This document shows positions 25,636 through 34,473 of a DNA stretch of 64,000 bases, one piece after another. How positions within the stretch are numbered: the first letter of the stretch is position 1; every line of letters begins with the position of its first letter. The stretch spans positions 11,578,377 to 11,642,376 of the forward strand of contig CP016211.1 in NCBI GenBank assembly GCA_001931535.1, in the 5' to 3' direction. The DNA comes from Minicystis rosea (GTDB lineage: Bacteria; Myxococcota_A; Polyangia; Polyangiales; Polyangiaceae). Made by a program: the position numbers and the translations under genes. The notes beneath the pieces were generated by a model, which saw only the letters and a list, made by a program, of their open reading frames with translations, did not search any database and was not told where the DNA came from.

Positions 25636-26772
25636 ATGGCGCGAAAGCTGGTGATCGGTGCGCTCTTGTGGATGGGCGCGGCCTCCGCGGTGGCGGCGCT
25701 CTCCGCGTGCAAGCGCACGCCGCCTCCGCCGCCCGATCCGAAGGTGGCCGCCGGCGCCGAGGCGTTCGCCAAATACTGCGCGCTCTGCCATGGCAAAGAT
25801 GCCAAGGGCTATGCCGCCGATCATGCGCCCTCGCTGGTCACCGAGACGTTCCTGACGACGGCGACCGATGCGTTCCTCTCCCGCAGCATTCGTGAGGGGC
25901 GGCCGGGCACGGCCATGGCGCCCTATGGGCGCGAGCGGGGAGGGCCGCTGACGGACGACGAGGTCAAGGCCATCATCGCCTTCCTCCGCTCCAAGGGTCC
26001 GGGGAAGATGGTGCCTGCGCCCACCATCGTGGGCGGCGTGGCCACGCGCGGGCAAGCGGTGTACGACGCGAATTGCCAGCGCTGCCACGGCACACCGGCA
26101 GTGCGCGGCGAAGCGGTGCACCTCGCCAATTCGGTGTTCCTCGCGGCCGCGGGCGACAACTTCATTCGTTATGCGATCGCCCACGGGCGGCCGGGGACAC
26201 CGATGGAGAGCTTCGAGAAGAAGCTCAAGCCCCAAGAGATCGACGACGTGGTGCTCCTCATCCGGAGCTGGTCGACGCCGCCGCCGCCCGTGCCGCGGCC
26301 GCCGCCGCCGCCGGAGCCGCCGCTCGAAGGCCCGATCGTGATCAACCCGAAGGGCAAGGCGCCGGCGTTCACCCTGCGCGAGAATCGTTATGTGCCGATC
26401 GATCAGGTGAAGCAGGCGTTCGACGCCAAGAACAAGATGATCATCATCGACGCGCGCCCGAGCTCGGAGTGGAGCCTGTCCCGCATCCCGGGGGCCATTT
26501 CGGTCGCGTATTACCAGTCGGCGCGCCTCGACTCGATTCCCAAGGACGACACTTGGATCATCGCTTATTGCGCCTGCCCGCACCACGCCTCGGGCATGGT
26601 GGTGGACGAGCTGCGCAAGCGAGGCTACGCGAACACAGCCATTTTGGACGAGGGCATCCTCGAATGGCAGAAGCGCAAGTACCCGACGGAGGGCACGCGC
26701 GCCAACGTGGCCGCGTCGGCCTCGGCCTCCGCCGGCCCCGCGCCCAAGGCTCCGCCACCGCCACATCGATGA
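25636..26772 (+). CDS. Lipoprotein fusing two cytochrome c domains to a rhodanese domain
   Basis: This 378-aa lipoprotein has its lipobox at AALSAC (Cys25). The first c-type haem site is C48ALC51H52 and the second is C147QRC150H151, each with a downstream Met (TAMAPYG; GTPMESF). A Pro-rich linker (about 213-230) leads to a rhodanese-like domain (about 250-350) with IIIDARPSSEWSLSRIPGA and the active-site loop YCACPHHASG (C312, C314). It would act in the periplasm, anchored in a membrane. Coupling haem electron transfer to persulfide or thiol chemistry suggests a sulfur-compound redox role, which is inference. ATG 25636 is chosen from the signal peptide; a longer frame from 25477 is rejected. 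Confidence 0.88.
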   Translation: MARKLVIGALLWMGAASAVAALSACKRTPPPPPDPKVAAGAEAFAKYCALCHGKDAKGYAADHAPSLVTETFLTTATDAFLSRSIREGRPGTAMAPYGRERGGPLTDDEVKAIIAFLRSKGPGKMVPAPTIVGGVATRGQAVYDANCQRCHGTPAVRGEAVHLANSVFLAAAGDNFIRYAIAHGRPGTPMESFEKKLKPQEIDDVVLLIRSWSTPPPPVPRPPPPPEPPLEGPIVINPKGKAPAFTLRENRYVPIDQVKQAFDAKNKMIIIDARPSSEWSLSRIPGAISVAYYQSARLDSIPKDDTWIIAYCACPHHASGMVVDELRKRGYANTAILDEGILEWQKRKYPTEGTRANVAASASASAGPAPKAPPPPHR

Positions 26773-26823
26773 TCGAGAAGGGCGCTCGAGTGTAGAGCGC
26801 CCATCCCACTCGCCGGTGACGGG

Positions 26824-27855
26824 TCAGGCCGCTTTGACCCGTGAAGCCCACCGCATGAGCCAAGCCTCGGGCAGGAACGCGCCGAGCCACATCGAGATCA
26901 TCAGCAGCGAGAACCAGCGCACGGGCCAGAACATGAGCCCGATCATCACGTGCATGCCCACCGCGAGGAGGAGGGCGATGGGGCGCGTGCGGCGGAGGGA
27001 GAACCACACGGGGGCGCCGAGCTCGAGCGCGTAGACGAGGTATTGAAAGAAGGTCCAGAGGAAGGCGGGGAGGGCGTTGGCGAGGACCCAGGAGAAGCCG
27101 GTCTGGTAGCTGTCGTGGACGTGGGTCCAGAGGACGAGCTTGTGCGTGAGCCAGTCACCGCGGGTCTTGGCGTAGGCGGAGCTGAAATAGAAGACGGGCA
27201 ACAGGCATTGAAAGAAGCGCACCCCGCCGCCGGCGACGAGGGTCGGCAGAATGGTTTGGGGCGCGCGCCTCTTCGCGAGCCAAGCGTCGACGCTGAAGCG
27301 GGAGCCGATGGGCGAGGCCGCGAGGGCGAGCATCACCGTGGGGCTCAGCTTGCTCACGGTGAAGGCGGCGAGGCGATCGGCGAGCGCCACGTAGGCCAAG
27401 GTGAGCGCGAAAATCAGCGCGGAAATACGGGATTTGAAGCCGGCGGCCAAGGAGAGGCCGGAGGCCACGAGGAGGGCGGCGAGGGCCAACGCCATGCTCG
27501 TCGAGAGGGGGCTCAGATAGAGCGGTTGGCGCCAGTCGCCGCCGGGGATCTCGGGGACTTGAAAGCCCACCGCGGTCAACCATTCATCGGTGTGCGCGAG
27601 GCGCGAGGACATGAATCCCAGCGTGGCGAGCGGCGCCAGAATGCGAATCAGCTCGAGGCGCAGAACAGGCTGCGGCGCGTCGAGCCAGCGGGTGAACGCG
27701 CCTCCGATCGACGCGGGGCGCGTCTCGGGGAGCGGGGCGTCGGCGCGGGGCTTGATGCCTTTGTCCTCCACCTCTTCGGGCGTGGTCACCGCGCCGTCAG
27801 CCTCGCGGATCGGGCGCTTCTTCTTGGCCTTTTTCAGGGGCCGATCCGCTTGCAT
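26824..27855 (-). CDS. HTTM-domain multispanning membrane protein
   Basis: This 343-aa protein has a charged N-terminal tail (KKAKKKRP) and about eight membrane helices. The pattern fits the HTTM family (related to vitamin-K-dependent gamma-carboxylase): LELIRILAPLATLGFMSSRLAH at the start, and FFQCLLPVFYFSSAYAKTRGDWL and ALELGAPVWFSLRRTRPIALLLAVGMHVMIGL later. HTTM proteins are often paired with a second membrane protein; here the partner is the overlapping upstream gene. Enzymatic activity is not established for bacterial members. Confidence 0.82.
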   Translation of the reverse strand: MQADRPLKKAKKKRPIREADGAVTTPEEVEDKGIKPRADAPLPETRPASIGGAFTRWLDAPQPVLRLELIRILAPLATLGFMSSRLAHTDEWLTAVGFQVPEIPGGDWRQPLYLSPLSTSMALALAALLVASGLSLAAGFKSRISALIFALTLAYVALADRLAAFTVSKLSPTVMLALAASPIGSRFSVDAWLAKRRAPQTILPTLVAGGGVRFFQCLLPVFYFSSAYAKTRGDWLTHKLVLWTHVHDSYQTGFSWVLANALPAFLWTFFQYLVYALELGAPVWFSLRRTRPIALLLAVGMHVMIGLMFWPVRWFSLLMISMWLGAFLPEAWLMRWASRVKAA

Positions 27856-28454
27856 CGCTCCTCCCGCTTCGACTCCGGAGAATAGTAGAAGACCTTGCGC
27901 TCCCCTTCGGGGTACTCGGCGAGGGGGAGCTTCGCGTAGCGCGCCGAGCCTTCACCGGGGTTGCCGAAGGGCGTGGTCACCTTGGTGAAGCGGACGCCGC
28001 CGATGGGATCGGTCGCGCCGCGCCCCGCGGCGGCATTGCCGCGCACCGCGTCGTTGTAATGGGTGAAGATGAAGTCGTCGATGGCGCGCAGCGTCTGCCG
28101 GTGCGGGTGGGCGTCGCCATAGAAATGCATCGTGCGATAGAAGCGGTTTTCCTTGTTGTCCGCGTCGATCGGGAACCAGGGGTGGGGATCGATTTCGATC
28201 CACGCGCCGTCCTTGCAGCGGAAGGCCTCGACCCGGTAGTCGATCGCATGACGCGACGCGTGGGGGAAGAGCGCGGCAACCTGGGTGAAATAGGCGATTG
28301 GTGCGGGCAGGTACTTGGCGGCGGTGCCGCTCTTGGCCGCCTCGGCGAACACCGCGAGCAGATAAATGGCTGCGGCGAAGCCGAGGATCGCCTTCGGCAC
28401 GGGGCTCTCGCCCCACGCGCGCGCCACCTCCGGTGTCGGGTCTCTCCGGTCCAT
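27834..28454 (-). CDS. Membrane-anchored partner of the HTTM protein
   Basis: This 206-aa protein has one membrane helix near the N terminus (AILGFAAAIYLLAVFAEAA) and a soluble part rich in aromatic residues (WIEIDPHPWFPIDADNKENRF; FYGDAHPHRQTLRAIDDF). The gene overlaps the HTTM gene by 22 bases, a strong sign of coupled expression, and similar small proteins accompany HTTM genes in other myxobacteria (recalled, not checked). No motif tells its role. Confidence 0.7.
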   Translation of the reverse strand: MDRRDPTPEVARAWGESPVPKAILGFAAAIYLLAVFAEAAKSGTAAKYLPAPIAYFTQVAALFPHASRHAIDYRVEAFRCKDGAWIEIDPHPWFPIDADNKENRFYRTMHFYGDAHPHRQTLRAIDDFIFTHYNDAVRGNAAAGRGATDPIGGVRFTKVTTPFGNPGEGSARYAKLPLAEYPEGERKVFYYSPESKREERCKRIGP

Positions 28455-28500
28455 GGTCGCGGGACTCTACCCAGACCCGGCGGGTGCGGGAAAGTGGCTC

Positions 28501-28524
28501 GCATGACTGTGGGCACAGTCGTGC
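28501..28524. promoter_or_regulatory. Palindrome in the HTTM-partner / S41-like divergent region
   Basis: GACTGTG-GG-CACAGTC (28505-28520) is a perfect 16-bp palindrome, and the symmetry extends to 24 bases with one mismatch. It is the only such element in the 110-base divergent gap and ends 41 bases before the S41-like gene. A dimeric regulator site is the most likely meaning. Confidence 0.4.
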
Positions 28525-28564
28525 TTCCCATGTGCGGGGAGCGCGACTAGGGTCGTGATTCGTC

Positions 28565-30598
28565 ATGCTTCGCAGTCGCGCTGTGCTCGCGCTTCAGGTC
28601 GGCGGCGCTGCCGCGCTCCTCGTCACCGCGAGCGCCCTGCCGGCGCGTGCGGGCGACTTCACCTCCGACGGCACGTTCCTCTTCGATCCGACGGCGGTCG
28701 GCACGATCGATTTCGAGGACGCGTCCATGGAGACGGACGGCGGCCCGGCGTACGCCGAAGATCCCGGCGCGCTCTCGGGCAAGCGCGTGATCGCGCTCGA
28801 ACCGCAGGACAACCTGGCCTTCTCGGTGAAGCTGCCGCCCGAGCGGCGGACATATCGGGTGAGCGCGTGGATGCGCGGCGGCGAGGTCGATGCGTCGGTG
28901 GAGCTCGCCTACGGCGATCGCGCGAGCGAGGTGGCCGGGCTGTTCCCCACGGGGCGCATCACCAGCGATGGTTGGGTCGAGGTCGCGAACGATCACATCC
29001 GCGTCGACGGCGCTCGCTTGAAGTGGTTCGCGGTCGCGCTCTTCGCGACCACGAGCGCGGCGGTCGACGCCATCGAGGTGGTGGCCGACGGCGGAGAAGA
29101 GCAGTTCCCCGCCACGCCCAACGCGGTTTGCAACGGCGTGACCGACGCGGGCGCGTGCGCGCCCGATCAACTCTGCATGTGGTCCGAGTGTCGCAACGTC
29201 GCGGGCTGGGTGCCGCCCATCCCGGCCGATCGCGACGACGTCACCGCCTATCTGGCGGCGCGCGCTCACCTGCTCTTCGGGCCTTATCTGGAGCGCACGG
29301 TCGACATGCCCGCGGTCGACGTGTTCCTCGATCAGATGCGCCACGCCAAGGATCGCGGCACCTACTGGAACGGCTTCTTGGCCGCGGTGCGGCGGCTCCA
29401 CGACGGGCACACCTCGACGAGCGGCATCGGCGATTACGCGCTCCAGAACCCCAAGCCGATCTCGCTCTGCTTCCTCGAAGGCGACGCCGATCTCACCCAC
29501 GACGCCGCCGCCAAGGATCCGGCGTACCTCGACGTGCTCGTCTCGCACGCCGGCGCCGATCACAACCTCGGCCTGCACGCGGGCGATCGCTTGGTCGCCA
29601 TCGATGGACAACACCCCATCGCTTGGGCGCGCTCGCTCGTCAGCGTGCACGTGGGGCAACCGGGCATCAGCAATCACACCTCCTTCGCCGAGCTGGCCTC
29701 GGAGCTGCGGAGCACCATCCCGCGCTACGCCGGGACGATCTCGGTGATTCGCTGCAACGGCAGCGAGAGCACCTGCGGCGCCGTGGAGACCCTTTCGATT
29801 ACCGATCTCCCCGCCGATCCGCCGGGCACCAAGGTCGATCGCGTCACCTGCGACAACCGCCCGCAACGCCATCTTCCCAACTCGCCCAAAGATCACCGCA
29901 CCGGCAGCAACGTTTATGCGGGCCTCGTGAACGAGGCCGATCCGGCCGAGAAGATCTACGGGATGGAGTGGGAGTCGCTCTACACCACCACGGGGAGCGA
30001 TGGTGTGGGCGCGGCGCTCAAGCAAGCCGTGAGCACGTGGAAGACCGATGCACGCGGGATCATCCTCGATCATCGCACCGGCTTCGGCGGGACGATCCTG
30101 GCGCCCGAGATCTTGTGGAGCTTCTGCATCCCGCGCCGCCCCAACGACCTTTACGTCGATCGCACCTTCGCCGAGGAGGAGCAGCCCACGCAGGCGGCGG
30201 CCAAAGCCCTCTTCGACGCGGCGCTGGGCACGGTGCAGATGCAGTACGTCGGATCGAACACGGCCAATACGACGGTGCCGGTGGCGCTGCTCCTCACGGA
30301 GGACGTGTCGGCCAGCGATTGGCTCGCCGAGGGCATGAAGGGCGGCCCGCGGACGAAGCTGTTCGCGCCCTTCCAGACCAACGGTGGTTTCTCGACACGT
30401 TATGCCTTCGGCTACTGGCTCAGCATGGGATACGTGATGGCCGTGGGCGACGACATCATGGCCGACGGCTCCACGCACAACGGCCGCGGCGTCGAGCCGG
30501 ACGTGGTGGTGCTGCCCAAACAGTCGGATCTGCTGGTCGGGAAAGACACGGTGTTCGAAGCGGCCCTCGCGTGGGTGCGCGGGGAGGTGACGCCGTGA
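28565..30598 (+). CDS. Secreted S41-peptidase-like protein, copy 1
   Basis: This 677-aa exported protein has a signal peptide to about residue 29. A jelly-roll-like N-terminal domain (about 30-180) contains YRVSAWMRGGEVDASV and TGRITSDGWVEV, and a short Cys pair region (CAPDQLCMWSEC) follows. The rest is a C-terminal-processing-protease-like half: a PDZ-like HAGDRLVAIDGQHP, GIILDHRTGFGG, SASD at 582-585 where S41 enzymes have SASE, and HNGRGVEPDVVVLPKQSDLL. The Gly-Lys usually found after the nucleophile is replaced by Gly-Gly in TNGGFST, so the serine/lysine dyad may be lost. It is the first gene of a four-gene cassette with overlapping ends. Confidence 0.82.
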   Translation: MLRSRAVLALQVGGAAALLVTASALPARAGDFTSDGTFLFDPTAVGTIDFEDASMETDGGPAYAEDPGALSGKRVIALEPQDNLAFSVKLPPERRTYRVSAWMRGGEVDASVELAYGDRASEVAGLFPTGRITSDGWVEVANDHIRVDGARLKWFAVALFATTSAAVDAIEVVADGGEEQFPATPNAVCNGVTDAGACAPDQLCMWSECRNVAGWVPPIPADRDDVTAYLAARAHLLFGPYLERTVDMPAVDVFLDQMRHAKDRGTYWNGFLAAVRRLHDGHTSTSGIGDYALQNPKPISLCFLEGDADLTHDAAAKDPAYLDVLVSHAGADHNLGLHAGDRLVAIDGQHPIAWARSLVSVHVGQPGISNHTSFAELASELRSTIPRYAGTISVIRCNGSESTCGAVETLSITDLPADPPGTKVDRVTCDNRPQRHLPNSPKDHRTGSNVYAGLVNEADPAEKIYGMEWESLYTTTGSDGVGAALKQAVSTWKTDARGIILDHRTGFGGTILAPEILWSFCIPRRPNDLYVDRTFAEEEQPTQAAAKALFDAALGTVQMQYVGSNTANTTVPVALLLTEDVSASDWLAEGMKGGPRTKLFAPFQTNGGFSTRYAFGYWLSMGYVMAVGDDIMADGSTHNGRGVEPDVVVLPKQSDLLVGKDTVFEAALAWVRGEVTP

Positions 30599-31425
30599 AG
30601 AGGAGCACCACAAGCGCCTCGGCGCTCATGATCGCGGCTCTGCTGCTCGGCTGCGGCGGCGGGGAGATGCTGAATCCCTCGCCGACGGGAGGAACGGACG
30701 CCGGACCGATCGAAGACGCCGGCAGCGGCGGGAGCGGCGGCGGCGCCGAGGACGCGGGGGCGCCGAAGCGGACCGTGATGCAGAGAAACCCGTTCGGGAA
30801 CGTGGCCGAGCGGGAGAACCTGCTCTGGGACGGCGACTTCGAGTGGTACAGCGCCTTCTCCGATCAATATGGTTGGCTCGCGGGCGGGTCGACCGCGACG
30901 CTCGGATTCGGCTTCACCGACGTGACCCTCGGGGCCGAGTGTCGCTCGGGCATCCGCTGCGCGAAGCTCGCGAAGAAGCGGGTGATCGCCGGGCTCGCGG
31001 TGGCCTCGGAAGGGAACAAGCTGGAGGTCTCGTTCTGGGCCCACGTGACCCAAGGGCCTTGTAGCAAAGTGGGCGCGACGCTCATCGAATTCAGCACCGA
31101 TCTCGATCCCAACGTCGCCCTCCACCCCGTCGCCGCCGATCCGGACGCGGAGGGATGGTGTCGCTTCGACTCCATCGTGGACGCGCGCAAAGGCAAGCCG
31201 GTGCTCATGATCCAGAACAACACGGCGGGCGACCTGATCATCGATGATGCGGTGATCAAGAAGGTACCGAGCGCGATGTCGGTGAAGGCTTATCATGGTC
31301 CTTTGACGGCGGAGGCCGACGCTGAGGTCGCCGCGGCCCGCGAGAGCCTGCGCAAGCTTCGCGGGCCGCACGATCCGCCGCCCAACGAGGTGCGCCGCGC
31401 CCTCGAGCGCCGGAGGCAGCCGTGA
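30595..31425 (+). CDS. Lipoprotein of the S41-like cassette, copy 1
   Basis: This 276-aa lipoprotein (AALLLGC, Cys20) has a Gly/Asp linker and a jelly-roll-like domain. It shares KRTVMxRNPFG, NLLxDGDFE, CRSGxRCA and DPDAxGWC with the lipoprotein at 33497. The GTG start at 30595 overlaps the previous stop (GTGA) and GGGGAGGTG precedes it. Its own stop overlaps the next start. The fold resembles carbohydrate-binding domains, so it could hold the S41-like partner or a glycan at the cell surface; that is inference. Confidence 0.82.
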   Translation: MKRSTTSASALMIAALLLGCGGGEMLNPSPTGGTDAGPIEDAGSGGSGGGAEDAGAPKRTVMQRNPFGNVAERENLLWDGDFEWYSAFSDQYGWLAGGSTATLGFGFTDVTLGAECRSGIRCAKLAKKRVIAGLAVASEGNKLEVSFWAHVTQGPCSKVGATLIEFSTDLDPNVALHPVAADPDAEGWCRFDSIVDARKGKPVLMIQNNTAGDLIIDDAVIKKVPSAMSVKAYHGPLTAEADAEVAAARESLRKLRGPHDPPPNEVRRALERRRQP

Positions 31426-33500
31426 TGCGCCGGGTGATCGCGCTCGGCAGTCTCGCGGCCATCCTCGGATTCGGGGCGCCTTCGCGGGCGGGATCGTTCG
31501 ATGCGCAGGGGTCGTATCAGCTCGACGCGAAGGCCACCGCCAAGGTGGGATTCGATACGGAGCCCGCGCGCTACGTGCCGGACGACGCGGCCTCGAACTG
31601 TGTCGATCCGATGTTCGAAATCGTGCCGGCGGACGATGCGCTCGAAGGATCGAGCTACGCCGCGCTGCACGTGAACGACAATTGTGCCGAGCGCTTCGAG
31701 GTCTCGGTGCCGCCGCAGCAAGGGTCGTATCGCGCCACGGTGTGGATGCGGCACGGGGGGTTGGATGCGTCGCTCGTCGTCGTCTATCAGGACGGCTCGG
31801 GCCTCGACACCACCGGCGCGCAGATGACGCCGACGGGCCGCACCACCAGCGATGGTTGGGTCGAGCTCGGCAGCAACGATTTCCCCATCGATGGGGCCAA
31901 GGCCGCGCACGTCTACCTGCGCGTAGTCGGTTATGCGGCCTTGGATGCGGTCCAGATCGACGGCCTCGAGCTCGTGCCGAGCGGACAATTCCAAGCGCAG
32001 GCGGATTGCTCGGGCGTCGGTGATTCGGTGTGCGGCGCCGACGGCGTGTGCATTTACGGGCGCTGCGTCATCGGGCGCCTGGGCGTGCCGCTCCTCCCGG
32101 CGGACGAGCTTCGCAACGACGTGGTCGACGTACTGGCCTCGCAGCTCCGCGTCTTTTACGGCGGGCGCTTCTCGCGGCTCAATTACCTGCCGACGGCGCT
32201 CGCGCACATCGAGGCGATGCGCAAGGAGAAGACGGCCTTCGGTTTCTGGAACCGCTGGACGACGGCCATTCACGCGCTCCACGATTGGCACACGAGCGTG
32301 CACACGAGCCTCAATGGTTTCGTCGGGGCGCGGCACCGGCTCAATGCCTGTTTCATCGAGGGCAATGCGGACTTGTCGCACGGCGCGTTCCCCAAGGATC
32401 CGAAGCTCGCCGACATCCTCGTGTCGCACGTGGGGCCGGGGGCGGCCGGGCTCAAGCCGGGTGATCGGCTCGTGGCCGTGGACGGGCGGCACCCGCTCGC
32501 GTGGGCCGCGGCGCTCGCCGACGTGGATTGGGGCTACGGCGTGGCCACCGATCCGAACAACTACTCCGATTTCGCGGAGTCGTTGGGTGGGCCGACCTGG
32601 GACGGCGGGCTCATCGTGCGTTATGCCCACGAGATCACGGTGGTGCGCTGCGACGCGAACGGCTGCGAGAACGCGCCCGAGACCATCGCGGTGGCGAGCC
32701 TCGAGAGCGGGGGCGGCGGCGCCGACGTGGCCTGTGACAACCGGCCTCTTTACCATTTCGAGTCGGGGAACCCCGATCCCACGAACCATTACGTCTTCGG
32801 CAACATCTTCCGCGGCCGCATCGCCGACTCGGCGCCGGAGGAGGCCATCTATGGAATGGTCTGGGACACGCTCTGGGGCGGGGGGAACCCGAATGGCTCG
32901 GTGAACAGCGCCATCAGCGCGGCCATCGTGGATTGGAAGAAGGACGCGCGCGGGGTGATCCTCGATCACCGCGCGGGCAACGGCGGGACCATCGACGCGG
33001 CGACCAACGTGACCCGGCTGGTGCGCGCGCCGGACGTGGCGGCGGTGATGCTCCAACCGATCGAAATCGCCGCCGACGATGGGCCGAAGAGCGCGGCCGA
33101 GGGGCTCGCCATCTTCAATGCCAAGAAGAGCACGTCGATGGCCTACAAGGTCGGGGACAGCGATTATGCGCAGGATCTCCCGGTCGCATTGATCCTCCAC
33201 CGGGATGGGTCGGCGAGTGATTATCTGCCCTTCGCCATGAAGGGATCGCCCAAGGTGCGGCTCTTCGGGCCGCATGGCACCGCGGGGGCGTTCTCGACCT
33301 TCATCGAGCTCTCGAGTTGGGGCGGGCTCTATTACCAATTTGCGTCCGGTGACACGATCTCCGCCGACGGGAGCCCGCTCATCGGGCACGGGGTGGTGCC
33401 GGACGAGGTGATCCTGCCGCGGCAATCGGATCTCGTCGCCGGCAAGGACACGCTCTTCGAGGCTGCGCTCGCGTGGGTGCGGAAGGAGCTCAAGCCGTGA
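31425..33500 (+). CDS. Secreted S41-peptidase-like protein, copy 2
   Basis: This 691-aa paralogue of the protein at 28565 has the same architecture. After a signal peptide it has the jelly-roll segment (YRATVWMRHGGLDASLVV; TGRTTSDGWVEL), a Cys-rich connector (CGADGVCIYGRC), PDZ-like KPGDRLVAVDGRHP, GVILDHRAGNGG, a SASD box in DGSASDYLPFAMKG, and IGHGVVPDEVILPRQSDLV. The lysine expected after the Ser box is Ala here (GTAGAFST). ATG 31425 overlaps the preceding TGA, and GGAGG lies eight bases upstream; GTG 31422 is also possible. The protein pair must come from duplication of a two-gene unit. Confidence 0.82.
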   Translation: MRRVIALGSLAAILGFGAPSRAGSFDAQGSYQLDAKATAKVGFDTEPARYVPDDAASNCVDPMFEIVPADDALEGSSYAALHVNDNCAERFEVSVPPQQGSYRATVWMRHGGLDASLVVVYQDGSGLDTTGAQMTPTGRTTSDGWVELGSNDFPIDGAKAAHVYLRVVGYAALDAVQIDGLELVPSGQFQAQADCSGVGDSVCGADGVCIYGRCVIGRLGVPLLPADELRNDVVDVLASQLRVFYGGRFSRLNYLPTALAHIEAMRKEKTAFGFWNRWTTAIHALHDWHTSVHTSLNGFVGARHRLNACFIEGNADLSHGAFPKDPKLADILVSHVGPGAAGLKPGDRLVAVDGRHPLAWAAALADVDWGYGVATDPNNYSDFAESLGGPTWDGGLIVRYAHEITVVRCDANGCENAPETIAVASLESGGGGADVACDNRPLYHFESGNPDPTNHYVFGNIFRGRIADSAPEEAIYGMVWDTLWGGGNPNGSVNSAISAAIVDWKKDARGVILDHRAGNGGTIDAATNVTRLVRAPDVAAVMLQPIEIAADDGPKSAAEGLAIFNAKKSTSMAYKVGDSDYAQDLPVALILHRDGSASDYLPFAMKGSPKVRLFGPHGTAGAFSTFIELSSWGGLYYQFASGDTISADGSPLIGHGVVPDEVILPRQSDLVAGKDTLFEAALAWVRKELKP

Positions 33501-34282
33501 AGAAGCTTCTGGCGATGGTGGTGCTCCCCGCGGCGCTCTCGGCGTGCTCGGGGCAGGCGGAGAAGCTCTCTCCGCTCGTCGAGGATACGGTGGATGCGGG
33601 CGGCGATGCGGCGCCGCCGGTGGTGCCCGGGCCGGTGAAGCGCACGGTGATGATGCGCAATCCATTCGGCGGGCGGGCGGGCAATCTCCTCGTCGACGGT
33701 GATTTCGAGCTCTCGACGGTGGCGAACCCGGGCGCGCAGCTCGGGTGGCGCGGGTTCTCCGCGGATGGCAGCGCCGATCGCGAGGTGGCCACGGAGACGG
33801 GCGGGCTTTGCCGCTCGGGGCTCCGCTGCGCGGTGATGGAGCCGAGCACGCTCTTCCTCATCCGCGGCGCTGCGGCGAAGGGCAAAGGCAACATCGCTTC
33901 GGGCTGGGCCAAGGTGCCGGAGGGATCGTTCTGCAGCGTGGTGCGGCCCATGTTGATTGGCTGCAACACGTTCATCGTGCTGAAGCAGATCAGCGCGACC
34001 AAGAATCCGGACGCGGACGGTTGGTGTCATTACACGGCGTCGGTCCCCGAGCAGGACAACGCCACATGCGTTTACGTCGAGACCACGTTGAAGGCGGGGA
34101 CGAGCGCCATCCTCGACGCCTTCACGCTCGGGCCCGACGACGGGACGGTGCAGCCGCTCGCCGCCGAGTTCTGGGCGCCGGAGCCCGATCTGGCGGCGCG
34201 GCTCGAGAGCCTGCGCGCGCACGTGGCGGCGACGCTGCCGCTCGGGAAGAAGCCGGAGAAGGCCAAAGGCCCGTCGCGGTAG
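33497..34282 (+). CDS. Lipoprotein of the S41-like cassette, copy 2
   Basis: This 261-aa lipoprotein (ALSAC, Cys17) is paralogous to the one at 30595: KRTVMMRNPFGG, NLLVDGDFEL, CRSGLRCAVM and NPDADGWCHY are at matching positions. The GTG start overlaps the preceding stop (GTGA). The C-terminal tail is Pro/Lys-rich. It closes the duplicated cassette; the following hemerythrin gene has its own ribosome site and a 190-base gap. Confidence 0.82.
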   Translation: MKKLLAMVVLPAALSACSGQAEKLSPLVEDTVDAGGDAAPPVVPGPVKRTVMMRNPFGGRAGNLLVDGDFELSTVANPGAQLGWRGFSADGSADREVATETGGLCRSGLRCAVMEPSTLFLIRGAAAKGKGNIASGWAKVPEGSFCSVVRPMLIGCNTFIVLKQISATKNPDADGWCHYTASVPEQDNATCVYVETTLKAGTSAILDAFTLGPDDGTVQPLAAEFWAPEPDLAARLESLRAHVAATLPLGKKPEKAKGPSR

Positions 34283-34473
34283 ATGCGGTGAGGCCGGCGC
34301 GGTGGACTCGATGTCTGGGCCGCGCCGCGCCCGGCGGACGGGCGCGTTCCGCGATATCCACTCTCCTCGGCGGGCCGTGCCGCCTGCTCGGATCGGAGGC
34401 CGGATCATGGGCTCGTCTGCCGCGCCTGGCCTTCGAATCGCATGCGCGGGACAGCCACGCTCAAGGAGGCAGC

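Noticed and set aside
28555..30594. Plus-strand frame upstream of the first cassette lipoprotein
   Set aside because: It lies inside the S41-like gene in another phase and is Arg-rich; the lipoprotein clearly begins at GTG 30595.
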